Shown: positions 24,850 to 32,825 of the stretch, one piece after another
Layout: every line of letters begins with the position of its first letter
Numbering within the stretch: position 1 is the stretch's first letter
NCBI GenBank assembly: GCA_021413445.1
Contig: JAIOQI010000043.1
Location: 1 to 64,000, forward strand
Direction of reading: 5' to 3'
Length of the DNA: 64,000 nt
Origin: Alphaproteobacteria bacterium
GTDB lineage: Bacteria > Pseudomonadota > Alphaproteobacteria > Micavibrionales > UBA2020
The notes under the pieces: model-generated
Databases searched by the model: none
Told to the model about the DNA's origin: nothing
Seen by the model: the letters and a program-made list of their open reading frames with translations, nothing else
Program-made: the position numbers and the translations under genes

Positions 24850-25490
24850 GGCTTGAAGCCTTTAAAACCGGTCCCTTTATGTTTTTCTTTCAGCGTCATC
24901 TGATGATAGGCCGCCTGCACGACGGCGAAATCAACGCCTAAAAATTCCTTGCCGTCCTCCGGCACTTTTTGCCACACCGCCTGCATCTCCTCCAGCCGCC
25001 CGCGCCAGAGGGCCGGTTTCAGGATGTGCTGCAGCTGCAGGCTCCCGACCGCCAGATCCAGAAGGTCGCGCCTGCCCTCGTGTTCCCTGAACTGCGACAA
25101 ATCCCGCAAAGTCAGGCGATCTCCCGCCGCGATCATCTTCTCCGTAACTTTACCCAGACATCCCATCTTGCAGGCGCGCACCAGCGCCACCTCGTCGGTG
25201 TCCCCATATTCCTGCCGCAGCCAGTTTTTAATATCAGCCTGCGCCGCCATATCTGCAAAAAACGCCGCTTTCTCCGCACCGATGGCTTCCTGCAAAAGAG
25301 CCGCCACTTCGTGATGGCCGTCGAACAGCGCCAGGTTCAAAGCGGCGCCGTTCCTGCCAAAAGGGTCGGCGCCTTGCTCCAACAGCGTTTTCACCGCCTC
25401 CAGATGCCCTGCGAAGGCAGCCGTGCTCAGGGCATCATCCATGTCCCTGTGAAACATGGCATTCTTTCTTGAGTTTTCGTCACCGGTCAT
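24846..25490 (-). CDS. ankyrin protein ending in a W-x-x-R-x-x-x-M module
   Basis: 214 residues, no signal peptide. Residues ~15-70 hold about two ankyrin repeats (LSTAAFAGHLEAVKTLLEQG; LNLALFDGHHEVAALLQEA). The C-terminal half is different: GDRLTLRDL, then LLDLAV and LWRGRLEEMQAVWQKVP with Trp162. That module occurs three times in the 503-residue protein at 59112. The final LKEKHKGTGFKGFKP tail also resembles that protein's C-terminus. The gene starts 11 bases inside the end of xth and may be co-transcribed with it. The function is unknown; a link to the AAA/VWA operon is inferred. Confidence 0.8.
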   Translation of the reverse strand: MTGDENSRKNAMFHRDMDDALSTAAFAGHLEAVKTLLEQGADPFGRNGAALNLALFDGHHEVAALLQEAIGAEKAAFFADMAAQADIKNWLRQEYGDTDEVALVRACKMGCLGKVTEKMIAAGDRLTLRDLSQFREHEGRRDLLDLAVGSLQLQHILKPALWRGRLEEMQAVWQKVPEDGKEFLGVDFAVVQAAYHQMTLKEKHKGTGFKGFKP

Positions 25491-26301
25491 TTTTCACTCC
25501 TGCGTCAAGCTTCAAGTCCAGCACCACCGGCGCGTGGTCGCTGGGCCTTTCCCAGCCGCGCACGTCGCGCAATATCTGGTGTTTTTTCAAGGCCGGCTTC
25601 AGGTCCTTGGTCACCCAGATATGGTCGAGGCGGCGGCCCTTGTCCGCCCTATCCCAGTCTTCGGCGCGGTAGCTCCACCATGAATAGAGCTTTTCCTCCC
25701 CGGGGACGAAATGGCGGATGGCATCGACCCAGCCGGCGGAGCGGTAGAATTTTTCGAACTTCTCGATTTCCATCGGCGTGTGCGACACCACATTCCGCAT
25801 CTTCTCATGGTCCCAGACATCATTCTCCAGCGGCGCGATATTCAGGTCGCCGACCACGATCATCGAATTTTTAGCTGATCTTTCCTCGGCGAACCACTGC
25901 GTCAGCTCATCGACAAAAGCGAGCTTGTGCCGGAATTTATCGGACTCCATATCCGGCTCATAGCCGCCGGCGGGAATATAAATATTGTGCAGCTCGAAGG
26001 TTTTTCCCGGCGCCTTGACCTTGACCGAGATGTGGCGGCAGTCGTTTTTTCCGCAGCGCTGGTACACCTCCGGCTCGGCCAGCGGCAGTTTTGAGAACAC
26101 CGCCACGCCGTTATAGCCCTTCATGCCGGCAAAGTGATAATGCGCAAAGCCTTTGGCCACCAGCGCCTCCACCGGAAAAAATTCGTCCGGGGTCTTGGTC
26201 TCCTGCAGGCAAAAAACGTCCGGCTTCTGCGCATCGATCAGCTGTGTCAGCAGGTCGAGCCGCAGGCGGACAGAATTGATGTTCCAGGTGATAAGGCGCA
26301 T
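25480..26301 (-). CDS. xth: exodeoxyribonuclease III (AP endonuclease)
   Basis: 273 residues from ATG 26301 (AGAGG just upstream; two further in-frame ATGs lie upstream). WNINSVRLRLDLL, CLQETKTP with the metal-binding Glu, VVGDLNIAP with catalytic Asp/Asn, GRRLDHIW and PSDHAPVVLDL are the Xth motifs in order. The enzyme cuts at abasic sites and trims 3' ends in base excision repair. Confidence 0.95.
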   Translation of the reverse strand: MRLITWNINSVRLRLDLLTQLIDAQKPDVFCLQETKTPDEFFPVEALVAKGFAHYHFAGMKGYNGVAVFSKLPLAEPEVYQRCGKNDCRHISVKVKAPGKTFELHNIYIPAGGYEPDMESDKFRHKLAFVDELTQWFAEERSAKNSMIVVGDLNIAPLENDVWDHEKMRNVVSHTPMEIEKFEKFYRSAGWVDAIRHFVPGEEKLYSWWSYRAEDWDRADKGRRLDHIWVTKDLKPALKKHQILRDVRGWERPSDHAPVVLDLKLDAGVKNDR

Positions 26302-26361
26302 GCCTCTTTCCATACCCCTTATCTCCATGATTATAAAGATAAAATTATTGGTATTCCGTCG

Positions 26362-26390
26362 TTGACATATTCTCCTTGTTTACGTACCAT
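26362..26390 (+). promoter_or_regulatory. sigma70-type promoter of the lipoprotein gene
   Basis: TTGACA at 26362-26367 and TACCAT at 26385-26390 with a 17-base spacer. CTGGAGAA precedes the ATG at 26424. Confidence 0.6.
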
Positions 26391-26423
26391 AACCTCGGAA
26401 TCACATAATACCTGGAGAAACAC

Positions 26424-27041
26424 ATGAGAAAACTTCCCTCCCTTATCCTGCAATTCGCTGCCGCCGCCACGCTGGCTTTCTCCGGTTGCACGGTTTTCCC
26501 CAAGACCTCAAAGCTGCATAACGTCAAGATCGGCTCCGTGCAGGAAAACAGCGATGTTTTTGTCGGCGTCGATGACCTAGCCGCGCGCCTCACCAAGATA
26601 AAAAAGGGCATGAGCGACACGGCGGTCTATGACACGCTCGGCGTTTCCCCAAAACGGTTTTATACCATCCCCGACGACCAGAAGATGAAATACGTCGATG
26701 GCCCGCAGGTCGCGCAGCCGCACACCGCCGAAGAGCAGGACAAGATCAAGGCCCGCGCCGACAGCTACACGGTCCGTGAGCTGGTTTACAGGAGCGTCAC
26801 CACAAAAGCCGGCGTCAACCTGGTCCTGACCAAGGAAACCCAGACCACCGGCTACGACCTCAGGCTGCAGGTCACCTTCAAGGACGGCATTCTCGACAAG
26901 GTCACCCTTGCCGGCATCCAGGAAATCAACCGCTACAACAAGGAGACGATTATCTCCCTGATCAGCACCGCCGCCCGAGGCGGCGGCGCGGACGCCCTGC
27001 AGCTCATCATCAAGAACTCGGTCAAGGTTCCCGGGCTCTGA
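26424..27041 (+). CDS. lipoprotein with SmpA/BamE-like motif
   Basis: 205 residues. The lipobox LAFSGC sets the lipidated cysteine at residue 22. The segment LTKIKKGMSDTAVYDTLGVS resembles the KGMTxxxVxxxLG motif of BamE/SmpA/OmlA domains, but the rest is longer than BamE and I do not recognise it. A beta-rich C-terminal half (YDLRLQVTFKDGILDKVTL) is visible. It is a stand-alone gene with its own promoter and terminator. The envelope location is well supported; the role is not. Confidence 0.7.
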   Translation: MRKLPSLILQFAAAATLAFSGCTVFPKTSKLHNVKIGSVQENSDVFVGVDDLAARLTKIKKGMSDTAVYDTLGVSPKRFYTIPDDQKMKYVDGPQVAQPHTAEEQDKIKARADSYTVRELVYRSVTTKAGVNLVLTKETQTTGYDLRLQVTFKDGILDKVTLAGIQEINRYNKETIISLISTAARGGGADALQLIIKNSVKVPGL

Positions 27042-27066
27042 CGTCTTGGCCGTTTACACCCTGAAA

Positions 27067-27100
27067 TAAAAAGGCCCGTGAAATTCACTGGCCTTTTTTT
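27067..27100. terminator. intrinsic terminator
   Basis: AAAAAGGCC pairs with GGCCTTTTT around a 13-base loop and runs into seven T residues. A-tracts on the left side mean it could also serve the convergent gene ending at 27115. Confidence 0.85.
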
Positions 27101-27114
27101 ATCTCTTATCGCCG

Positions 27115-27717
27115 TTACGGCTGCGGCGGCTTAGGGCCCTTTTTTGCAGGGTTGTCCAGCGCCTCCAGCGCCGCGCGGGATTTCACCAGCGCCTCGCCGA
27201 AAATCTTGTCGAGGCCGGGATTCTGCCCCTTCACGGTGGCAAAACTCTGTTCGAGGCCTTTCAGGATATTCCAGCGCACCTGATGATGCTTGTCTATTTT
27301 GGCGCGGCCGATCAGCTGGTCGTTCATGGTGGAAAGCCCCTCGACCAGGAACAGGCGGGTCGCATCAGCCGGCATGCCGTTGTCGAATTTCACGGCGCTC
27401 ATGCCGGACAGGTACTTCATCAGTTCCACGGTCCGCTCGCCAAACAGGTTGCGGGATACGTCCATGGCATTTTGGTCGGCGAGCACATTGCCTTTGGAAG
27501 GGCCCATCAGGGTCAGCGTGATTAATTCTTCCGAGCAATCCGAACAGTTGGCGATCAGCAGTTTTGCGGCGGCGATCGGCTGGTGCAGCATGAAGCTCTC
27601 GATGCGCTCCGGTCCAAACATGCTCATGTTGCGGGTGAGCCAGCCGTAGCACATGTTGAGGGACTTTTCCCACTTGGGGTTCGCGGGCAGTCCTGATTTT
27701 GAATAATCGAAAGGCAT
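27115..27717 (-). CDS. hypothetical helical protein
   Basis: 200 residues with AAGGAG before ATG 27717. It is predicted soluble and mostly helical. The run FGERTVELMKYLSG followed by ATRLFLVEGLSTMNDQ is reminiscent of the HD-type hydrolase half of RelA/SpoT proteins (FGxxVxxLVxxL), but the metal-binding HD residues are absent, so a relation is speculative. The proline-rich end KKGPKPPQP is probably disordered. It is 36 bases downstream of ybaB, possibly on the dnaX-ybaB transcript. Confidence 0.65.
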   Translation of the reverse strand: MPFDYSKSGLPANPKWEKSLNMCYGWLTRNMSMFGPERIESFMLHQPIAAAKLLIANCSDCSEELITLTLMGPSKGNVLADQNAMDVSRNLFGERTVELMKYLSGMSAVKFDNGMPADATRLFLVEGLSTMNDQLIGRAKIDKHHQVRWNILKGLEQSFATVKGQNPGLDKIFGEALVKSRAALEALDNPAKKGPKPPQP

Positions 27718-27753
27718 TTTTTTCTCCTTAGGGGTTATACTTGGGGTTAAAGG

Positions 27754-28077
27754 TTAAAAGGGCAGTTCCAGACCGGCGGGAAGACCCATTTCGGTCATGA
27801 TTTTCTGGGTTTCATCTCCCATTAGTTTTTCCACCTTGCGGCGGGCGTCATTGACGGCGGCAATCACCATGTCTTCCAGCACTTCCGCTTCCTGCGGATT
27901 GATGAGGGACGGGGCGATCTTCAGGGTCTTGAGCTCGAAGCGGCCGTTAAGGCAGCAGCGGACCAGGCCGCCGCCCGCCTCGCCGGTCACTTCCGTCTGC
28001 TTGACCCGCGCCTGCAGCTCCTGCATCTTCTGCTTCATCTGCGAGGCTTTTTGCATCATCTGCACGATATTGGCCAT
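27754..28077 (-). CDS. ybaB: YbaB/EbfC nucleoid-associated protein
   Basis: 107 residues, the usual size. MMQKASQMKQKMQELQARV, EVTGEAGGGLVRC and VEDMVIAAVNDARRKVEKLM (here EDMVIAAVNDARRKVEKLM) are family-typical. The protein binds DNA as a dimer. It starts 3 bases after dnaX (AGAGGAAATAAGCCATG), the classic dnaX-ybaB pair. Confidence 0.95.
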   Translation of the reverse strand: MANIVQMMQKASQMKQKMQELQARVKQTEVTGEAGGGLVRCCLNGRFELKTLKIAPSLINPQEAEVLEDMVIAAVNDARRKVEKLMGDETQKIMTEMGLPAGLELPF

Positions 28078-28080
28078 GGC

Positions 28081-29736
28081 TTATTTCCTCTCGCGAATGT
28101 CGATGATTTTGGCGCCGGGAAAAGATTTCAGCGCCTCGGCCACCACGGGATGCGCCTTGATGTCGTTCATCACTGTCTGCTGCTGTCCCTGCTTCACCTC
28201 GGCCAAGGTCGGCTCGCCGGCTTCGCGCGACAGGCTGACCACCCAGCGCTGACCCGTCCATTCGCCAAGCTTGTTGGAGATTTGCCCGGCGAGGTTGTGC
28301 GGCGCGCCCTCTTTGAGGCGGAGGGACAGATGCCCCTGCTCGAACTTCACCAGATGGACGAAATTCATCAGCTGCGATTGCAGGATCGCTTCGCGGCGCT
28401 GGCCGAACAGGGCCACCACATCGTTAAAACCGTTCACACAGGCCTGGACGCCGGCATCGAGATCGCCCAGCGCGGCAGGCGCCGCCGCCGTGCGCGACAT
28501 GATCGTCGGCCGGGAAGACCCGCCCCCGGGCGACCCCAGCGGCCCCCCGCCCATGCTCACCGTGCCGCCGTCTTTCAATTGTTTCAGGACATCCCCCGGC
28601 GTCGGCTGGTCCGACACATACATCAGGCGGATCATCAGCATTTCCAGCGCCAACTGCGGGTGCGGCGCCTGCTGGACTTCCTGCGCGCCCTTGAGCAGCA
28701 TCTGCCAGGCGCGGGTCAGCACCGGAATCGGCAAGCCCTGCGCCAGCTCCAGGCCGCGCACGCGCTCGGCCTCCGGCAGGGCCATATCCTTCGCCAGTTC
28801 CGGCGCCACCTTGACCTTGGTCAGGTAATGGGTGAGATCGAGCAGGTCCTGCAGCACCATCGCGGCATCGGCGCCGCCTTTATAAAGGCTGTCGAGCAAC
28901 GCCAGCGCGGGCTGGCTGCTCCCCTTCATCACCGCCTCGAACAAATCGAGCGTGACGGAGCGGTCCACCAGCCCCAGCATGTCGCTGACCTGCTGCGCAG
29001 TGATTTTTTTCGGCTCGCGGGAAATCGCCTGGTCGAGCAGGCTGAGGCCGTCCCGCGCCGAACCGTCGGCGGCGCGCGCGATCATGGCGACGGCGGAGGC
29101 ATCCGCCGCCACTTTTTCCAGCGCCAGCAATTCGGTGAAATATTTCTCCAGCACACCGGAATCGATGCGGCGCAGGTCAAAGCGCTGGCAGCGCGAGAGG
29201 ATGGTCACCGGCACCTTGCGGATCTCGGTGGTGGCGAAAACGAACTTCACATGCTCCGGCGGCTCTTCCAGCGTCTTGAGCAGCGCGGCGAAGGCCGACT
29301 TGGACAGCATGTGCACTTCGTCAAGGACGAAGATCTTGTAGCGGCCGGCCACCGGCGCATATTGCACGGAATCGATCAGGGTGCTGATTCCCTCGACGCT
29401 GGTGTTCGAGGCGGCATCCATCTCCAGCACGTCGATGTTGCGGTCCTCGGCGATGGCGCGGCATTGTTCGCATTGGCCGCAAGGCGTGATGGTCGGGCCT
29501 TTTTCGCAATTGAGCGCCCGGGCGATGATCCGCGCCGTGGTGGTCTTGCCCACCCCGCGCACGCCGGTCAGCATGAAGGCATGGGCGATGCGCCCGGACT
29601 GGATGGCATTGGTCAGGGTGCGCACCAGCGCTTCCTGACCCTTGAGCTCGGAGAAATTCTGCGGACGGTACTTCCGCGCCAGAACGCGGTATTCGGCGGA
29701 AACGGCTTCAGGTGCGGATGACGCTTTTTTGGCCAC
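28081..29736 (-). CDS. dnaX: DNA polymerase III subunits tau/gamma
   Basis: 551 residues from a GTG at 29736 with AGGA 8 bases upstream. The open frame extends 59 codons further, but that part overlaps the SRP RNA and is not protein-like. YRVLARKYRPQNFSELKGQ, Walker A GVRGVGKTTTARI, the zinc module CGQCEQC, FVLDEVHMLSKSAF and ATTEIRKVPVTILSRCQRFD are the clamp-loader motifs. The C-terminal part (from ~residue 370) holds the tau-specific region. No obvious slippery heptamer was identified by eye. Confidence 0.95.
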   Translation of the reverse strand: MAKKASSAPEAVSAEYRVLARKYRPQNFSELKGQEALVRTLTNAIQSGRIAHAFMLTGVRGVGKTTTARIIARALNCEKGPTITPCGQCEQCRAIAEDRNIDVLEMDAASNTSVEGISTLIDSVQYAPVAGRYKIFVLDEVHMLSKSAFAALLKTLEEPPEHVKFVFATTEIRKVPVTILSRCQRFDLRRIDSGVLEKYFTELLALEKVAADASAVAMIARAADGSARDGLSLLDQAISREPKKITAQQVSDMLGLVDRSVTLDLFEAVMKGSSQPALALLDSLYKGGADAAMVLQDLLDLTHYLTKVKVAPELAKDMALPEAERVRGLELAQGLPIPVLTRAWQMLLKGAQEVQQAPHPQLALEMLMIRLMYVSDQPTPGDVLKQLKDGGTVSMGGGPLGSPGGGSSRPTIMSRTAAAPAALGDLDAGVQACVNGFNDVVALFGQRREAILQSQLMNFVHLVKFEQGHLSLRLKEGAPHNLAGQISNKLGEWTGQRWVVSLSREAGEPTLAEVKQGQQQTVMNDIKAHPVVAEALKSFPGAKIIDIRERK

Positions 29737-29756
29737 GAAATGATCCTGTCCCGGTG

Positions 29757-29862
29757 AAAAAGGTGGAAGGCTGGAAACGACCCGGATGTAAAACTCGTTA
29801 CGGTTGCTGCCTCTCGGCCCTGGCCGGATTGGCGAGACATTCGCCCGCCCCAGCCTTCCGCC
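29757..29862 (-). ncRNA. ffs: SRP RNA, small bacterial type (4.5S)
   Basis: On the minus strand GGAAGGCTGG near the 5' end pairs perfectly with CCAGCCTTCC near the 3' end. The apical part reads CGG-CCAGG-GCC-GAGA-GGC-AGCAA-CCG: a GNRA tetraloop closed by GCC/GGC, with the conserved CAGG/AGCA symmetric loop that binds the Ffh M domain. An intermediate CTCG/CGAG and ATGT/ACAT pairing is also present. A T5 run follows the 3' end. The position directly upstream of dnaX is common in alphaproteobacteria. The ends are approximate to a few bases. Confidence 0.9.
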
Positions 29863-30001
29863 CAGGATATTGTCAGATTCGCACTCCGCTGTCCACTTCA
29901 GAGTTAACAGCATGAAATCATGGGCAATTATAAAGGGCTAACCTTCGAATCAAGACGCTTGAAAACCCGGACAATTTACCCTATTCTGCGCCCTAGCTTT
30001 T

Positions 30002-30077
30002 GCTGTTGTAGCTCAGTTGGTAGAGCACCGCATTCGTAATGCGGGGGTCGTAGGTTCGAATCCTATCAACAGCACCA
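30002..30077 (+). tRNA. tRNA-Thr(CGT)
   Basis: Acceptor GCTGTTG pairs with CAACAGC; CCA is encoded. Anticodon stem CCGCA/TGCGG holds the loop TTCGTAA with anticodon CGT (reads ACG). The D arm AGCTCAGTTGGTAGAGC and T arm GTAGGTTCGAATCCTAT are canonical. Confidence 0.97.
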
Positions 30078-30163
30078 TTTCCCTTAGTTTGTGAGTGTTT
30101 CCAGATGGATGGATGCGCTTCGCTAGCAAAGCTTTGTGTTTTGTTACAGCGTGGAGCACCTCT

Positions 30164-30196
30164 AAAAAAAAAGCACCCGGTTTTATCCGGGTGCTT
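30164..30196 (-). terminator. intrinsic terminator for the outer-membrane protein gene
   Basis: AAGCACCCGG at 30171-30180 pairs with CCGGGTGCTT at 30187-30196, and on the minus strand it is followed by a run of T (A8-9 at 30164-30172 on the plus strand). Confidence 0.9.
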
Positions 30197-30218
30197 CAAG
30201 AGATTTTCCGCGATATTT

Positions 30219-31040
30219 TTAATCGCCAGAGTCAGTAGAGCCGAACTTATAGCTCAACTGAATGCCATAGGCGCTGTTCGGCGCTGCATCCGTAAAGCCC
30301 GTCGCGCCGTAAACCTGCGTAGCCCAGCTGTCTGACAGATCATAAGTGATGAAAGCCGTCGCCTGGCTGAAGTTTTTGCTGGTTGCCGTGGCGCCCTGAC
30401 GGAAGTCATACATCGCGCCCGCCGTCAAATCCGGCGTAAACTTGTAGCCGCCGCCGGCGGAATATTTCCACACGTCGTCAAGCCGGAAGCGCGCTGAAGA
30501 CCCGTTGAATTTACGCCCGACGTTAGCGGTGACAAAGGCGTCGCCGATCGGATGCGTCAAACCGAACTGCAGGGTGTAATCGGTATTCCCGGTGCCGAGG
30601 TTTTTGTCTTCATCCGCCGTCGGAAGCTTTACCTTCCCGGTCAGATCGGCGGCGGTGCCTTGTGTGTTCAGTTTGTACTTATAAGCCAGGCTGGCAATGA
30701 TATCGCCGAGACCGCTCTCCGTGCCGACAGCGCCGGCCGCGCCCAAGGGGTCTCCGCCGTCACCACCGACAACGACGCCGGGGCCGGTGATTTTCAGGTA
30801 AGGGATGGTCAGCTTTGCCGTCCAGTCGTCGTATTTGGCCTTTGCCGTCACCGGAACATAGGTGATCTTCGTATCATTAACCTGGCCGTAATCGCCTATA
30901 CTGTAGTTATAGCTGGTCGAAAGGGTCACTTTCATCTTGTCCTGGCTATCGGGTGTCTCAGCCTGCGCAGCCGGCGCGGCCAAGAGAGAAAAACCGCAAA
31001 CAGTCGCCAGCAATGTGAGAGTTAGTTTTGTGTTATTCAT
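30219..31040 (-). CDS. outer-membrane beta-barrel protein (MetA/phenol-degradation-type transporter family)
   Basis: 273 residues from ATG 31040 (CAGGAG upstream); the 12 extra upstream codons are discarded. The signal peptide ends at AAQAE. The mature protein has alternating amphipathic strands and the pattern ESGLGDIIASLAYKY, then GKVKLPTADEDKNLGTGNTD and a final strand NSAYGIQLSYKFG, as in the COG4313/phenol MetA-pathway outer-membrane family. Substrates of this family are often hydrophobic compounds, but its role here is not known. It lies downstream of the PEVET protein gene on the same strand and has its own terminator. Confidence 0.75.
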   Translation of the reverse strand: MNNTKLTLTLLATVCGFSLLAAPAAQAETPDSQDKMKVTLSTSYNYSIGDYGQVNDTKITYVPVTAKAKYDDWTAKLTIPYLKITGPGVVVGGDGGDPLGAAGAVGTESGLGDIIASLAYKYKLNTQGTAADLTGKVKLPTADEDKNLGTGNTDYTLQFGLTHPIGDAFVTANVGRKFNGSSARFRLDDVWKYSAGGGYKFTPDLTAGAMYDFRQGATATSKNFSQATAFITYDLSDSWATQVYGATGFTDAAPNSAYGIQLSYKFGSTDSGD

Positions 31041-31102
31041 TATTCTGTGTCTCCTGTTGTTTTTTTTATTGCACATGTTTTATCACTACCATATTCAAGA
31101 AA

Positions 31103-31133
31103 GAGAGGGTAGGAGAAAAATCCCTACCCTCTC
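31103..31133 (-). terminator. hairpin between PEVET gene and outer-membrane protein gene
   Basis: GAGAGGGTAGG at 31103-31113 pairs with CCTACCCTCTC at 31123-31133, an 11-bp perfect stem. The minus-strand T tract after it is interrupted (TTCTTTC), so it may be a partial terminator or an mRNA-stabilising structure. Confidence 0.6.
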
Positions 31134-31162
31134 AGAGGTTATTAGTCCTGTTTTTATTTTTT

Positions 31163-31705
31163 TTAGTCATCGATCTCCGGCAACTCGACCTCAGGAGTTT
31201 CCACTTCCGGCGTCTCTATTTCCGGAGTTTCGATCTCTGGCGTCTCAATCTCAGGAGTTTCTATTTCCGGAGTTTCAACCTCTGGCGTCTCGATCTCGGG
31301 GGTCTCTACTTCTGGAAGTTCATTCTCAATTTCCGGAGTCTCTATTTCCGGCGCTTCATTTTCAATTTCCAGAGCCTCTATTTCCGGCGCCTCGTTCTCG
31401 ACCTCGAGGGCTTCTACTTCCGGCGATTCATTTTCTGTTTCGATTGCTTCCGTTTCGGGCGCCTCATTCTCAACCTCCGTAGCATCCTGCCCGCTATCGC
31501 CTAAATCAGCGGCATCCTTCGCGCTATCCTGTATTTCTACTGTGCTCCCATCTTTAGTGGTTGTACCGCCGGAAGACAGAACAGCTCCCGATTCAGCTAC
31601 CGTCCCTCCCTGGAATAAATCCAGTATCCCCGCTTTGGCGGGTGGGATCCCTATCATCAAGGCAACGGCGCTGACTGCCGCCAATAATATGATTTTATTT
31701 TTCAT
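31163..31705 (-). CDS. secreted acidic protein with PE[VI]ET pentapeptide repeats (PEVET-1)
   Basis: 180 residues with AAAGGAG before the ATG. The signal peptide ends at PPAKA (residue 25). After ~45 residues of Gly/Ser/Ala-rich sequence, the rest is a repeat array: first ENEAPE[IV]EALE-type units, then some fifteen consecutive PE[IV]ET units to the C-terminus (VELPEIDD). The array is strongly acidic and should be extended, with proline every five residues. The same PEVET array ends the DUF5666 protein encoded 2.2 kb away on the other strand. Wall-spanning spacer, metal binding or surface coat are possible roles; none is shown. Confidence 0.8.
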   Translation of the reverse strand: MKNKIILLAAVSAVALMIGIPPAKAGILDLFQGGTVAESGAVLSSGGTTTKDGSTVEIQDSAKDAADLGDSGQDATEVENEAPETEAIETENESPEVEALEVENEAPEIEALEIENEAPEIETPEIENELPEVETPEIETPEVETPEIETPEIETPEIETPEIETPEVETPEVELPEIDD

Positions 31706-31784
31706 GACGTTTCTCCTTTGGTTGTTTTACCCTGCCGCCGCTGCGTAATAACCCGAATCGCGAGATATTACACCCTATACCTCC

Positions 31785-31813
31785 ATAGTACGTGGGAAAT
31801 TTTACCACGTCAA
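31785..31813 (-). promoter_or_regulatory. promoter of the PEVET-1 gene
   Basis: On the minus strand TTGACG (31813-31808) and TACTAT (31790-31785) are separated by 17 bases, about 80 bases before the ATG at 31705. Confidence 0.6.
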
Positions 31814-31877
31814 TAACTATTTTTTCTGCTAGTAAAATTGCTAACATATTGTTTTAATTGTATAGTTAAAATTAAAC

Positions 31878-31931
31878 TCACATTTATTAACGATAAATAA
31901 CAGTAATAAATGTGATATTTTCACATTTATT
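31878..31931. promoter_or_regulatory. operator-like cluster: TCACATTTATT three times
   Basis: TCACATTTATT occurs at 31878-31888 and 31921-31931, and its exact reverse complement AATAAATGTGA at 31905-31915. The last two form a perfect 11-bp palindrome around a 5-base centre. A TAGAAT hexamer at 31936-31941 could be the -10 for the DUF6502 gene, which would place the palindrome over the -35 region. The core is TGTGA-N5-TCACA, one base short of the CRP spacing. Confidence 0.6.
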
Positions 31932-31997
31932 GTGATAGAATGAAAGTATATGGCCTGAAGAAATTTCGCCATAAAGAATTTAAAGAGCTGGAAACAA

Positions 31998-32825
31998 ATG
32001 ACGACACCGAACAAAACCCTGCTTCAGTCCCTCAGGCGCATCCTGCGGCCTTTGGTGCGGCTGTTTATCAGGAATGGCGTCACCCTTCAAATGACGTCCG
32101 ACCTGTTCAAGGAATTGTACGTCAACGCAGCCGAAGAAAGCCTGCAAAAAGAAACGGGCAAAGCGACGGACAGCCACATCAGCCTGATGACCGGCGTGCA
32201 CAGAAAAGACGTCAAGAAATACCGCAACCTCCGCCTTGATATGGGCGAAGCCCCTCCCCACGTCTCCGTCGGGGCGGAATTGCTGGGCAAATGGCTGGGC
32301 CTTCCGGAATTCCTCGACCCGCAGGGAAACCCCGTCCCCCTTCCCTATCAGAACAAGGAAGATCCCGAACGGAGTTTCTGCGCGCTGGCGGAAAGCGTTT
32401 CGAAGGATATCCGCCCGCGCGCCATGCTGGATGAATTCATCCGCCAGGGCATCGCCGTTCACGATCCCCTCAACAACACGGTCGCCCTGCAACAGGACGC
32501 CTTTGTGCCCAGGGACGGAATCGAGGAGAAGCTGTATTACTTCGGCCGCAACAGCGGCGACCATATGGAAGCCTCCGTGCATAACCTCTTGGGACAGCAA
32601 CATCCCTTCTTTGACCGCTCCGTTTATTATGATGAGCTCACTGAGGAATCCGCGCAGGAATTGCAAAAACTGGCGAATGACAGCGGCATGAAGACGCTAC
32701 GTACCATCAATCGCAAGGCGCTCGAGCTGTCGGAACGGGATAAAAACAAACCGGGCGCGCTGTGGCGGATCAATTTCGGCGCCTTTTTCTTTTCTTCAGG
32801 GGAAAATGACAAAAATGAAAAATAG
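31998..32825 (+). CDS. DUF6502 family protein
   Basis: 275 residues, cytosolic. The N-terminal helical region LRRILRPLVRLFIRNGVTLQ and the segment LMTGVHRKDVKKYRNLRLD match my recollection of DUF6502 proteins; the latter could be a helix-turn-helix-like element, since it follows the pattern 'SxxTGLHRKDV'. Members commonly sit just upstream of a DUF5666 gene, as here, with a 20-base overlap. Function is not established. A DNA-binding regulator of the neighbouring envelope genes is a reasonable inference. AAAGAGCTGG precedes the ATG. Confidence 0.75.
   Translation: MTTPNKTLLQSLRRILRPLVRLFIRNGVTLQMTSDLFKELYVNAAEESLQKETGKATDSHISLMTGVHRKDVKKYRNLRLDMGEAPPHVSVGAELLGKWLGLPEFLDPQGNPVPLPYQNKEDPERSFCALAESVSKDIRPRAMLDEFIRQGIAVHDPLNNTVALQQDAFVPRDGIEEKLYYFGRNSGDHMEASVHNLLGQQHPFFDRSVYYDELTEESAQELQKLANDSGMKTLRTINRKALELSERDKNKPGALWRINFGAFFFSSGENDKNEK

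Noticed and set aside
28051-29721. 556-codon open frame on the plus strand opposite dnaX
   Set aside because: Its translation is His/Gln/Arg-rich and matches no protein style; the minus-strand frame carries all DnaX motifs. GC-rich codon use opens antisense frames. The same applies to long frames opposite the histidine kinase (37031-38839), the ATPase (62543-63649), priA (19310-20293) and TpsA.
29993-30199. 68-codon minus-strand frame over tRNA-Thr
   Set aside because: It is the antisense of a canonical tRNA; such frames (DRIRTYDPRITNAV...) are well-known spurious translations of tRNA genes.
31905-31931. CRP binding site
   Set aside because: The half-sites TGTGA and TCACA are separated by 5 rather than 6 bases, so a canonical CRP site is not supported; kept only as an unassigned operator-like element.
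32149-32230. Toxin-antitoxin or phage regulator reading of the DUF6502 gene
   Set aside because: Length, the overlap with a DUF5666 gene and the N-terminal pattern fit DUF6502 better; no toxin partner is present.
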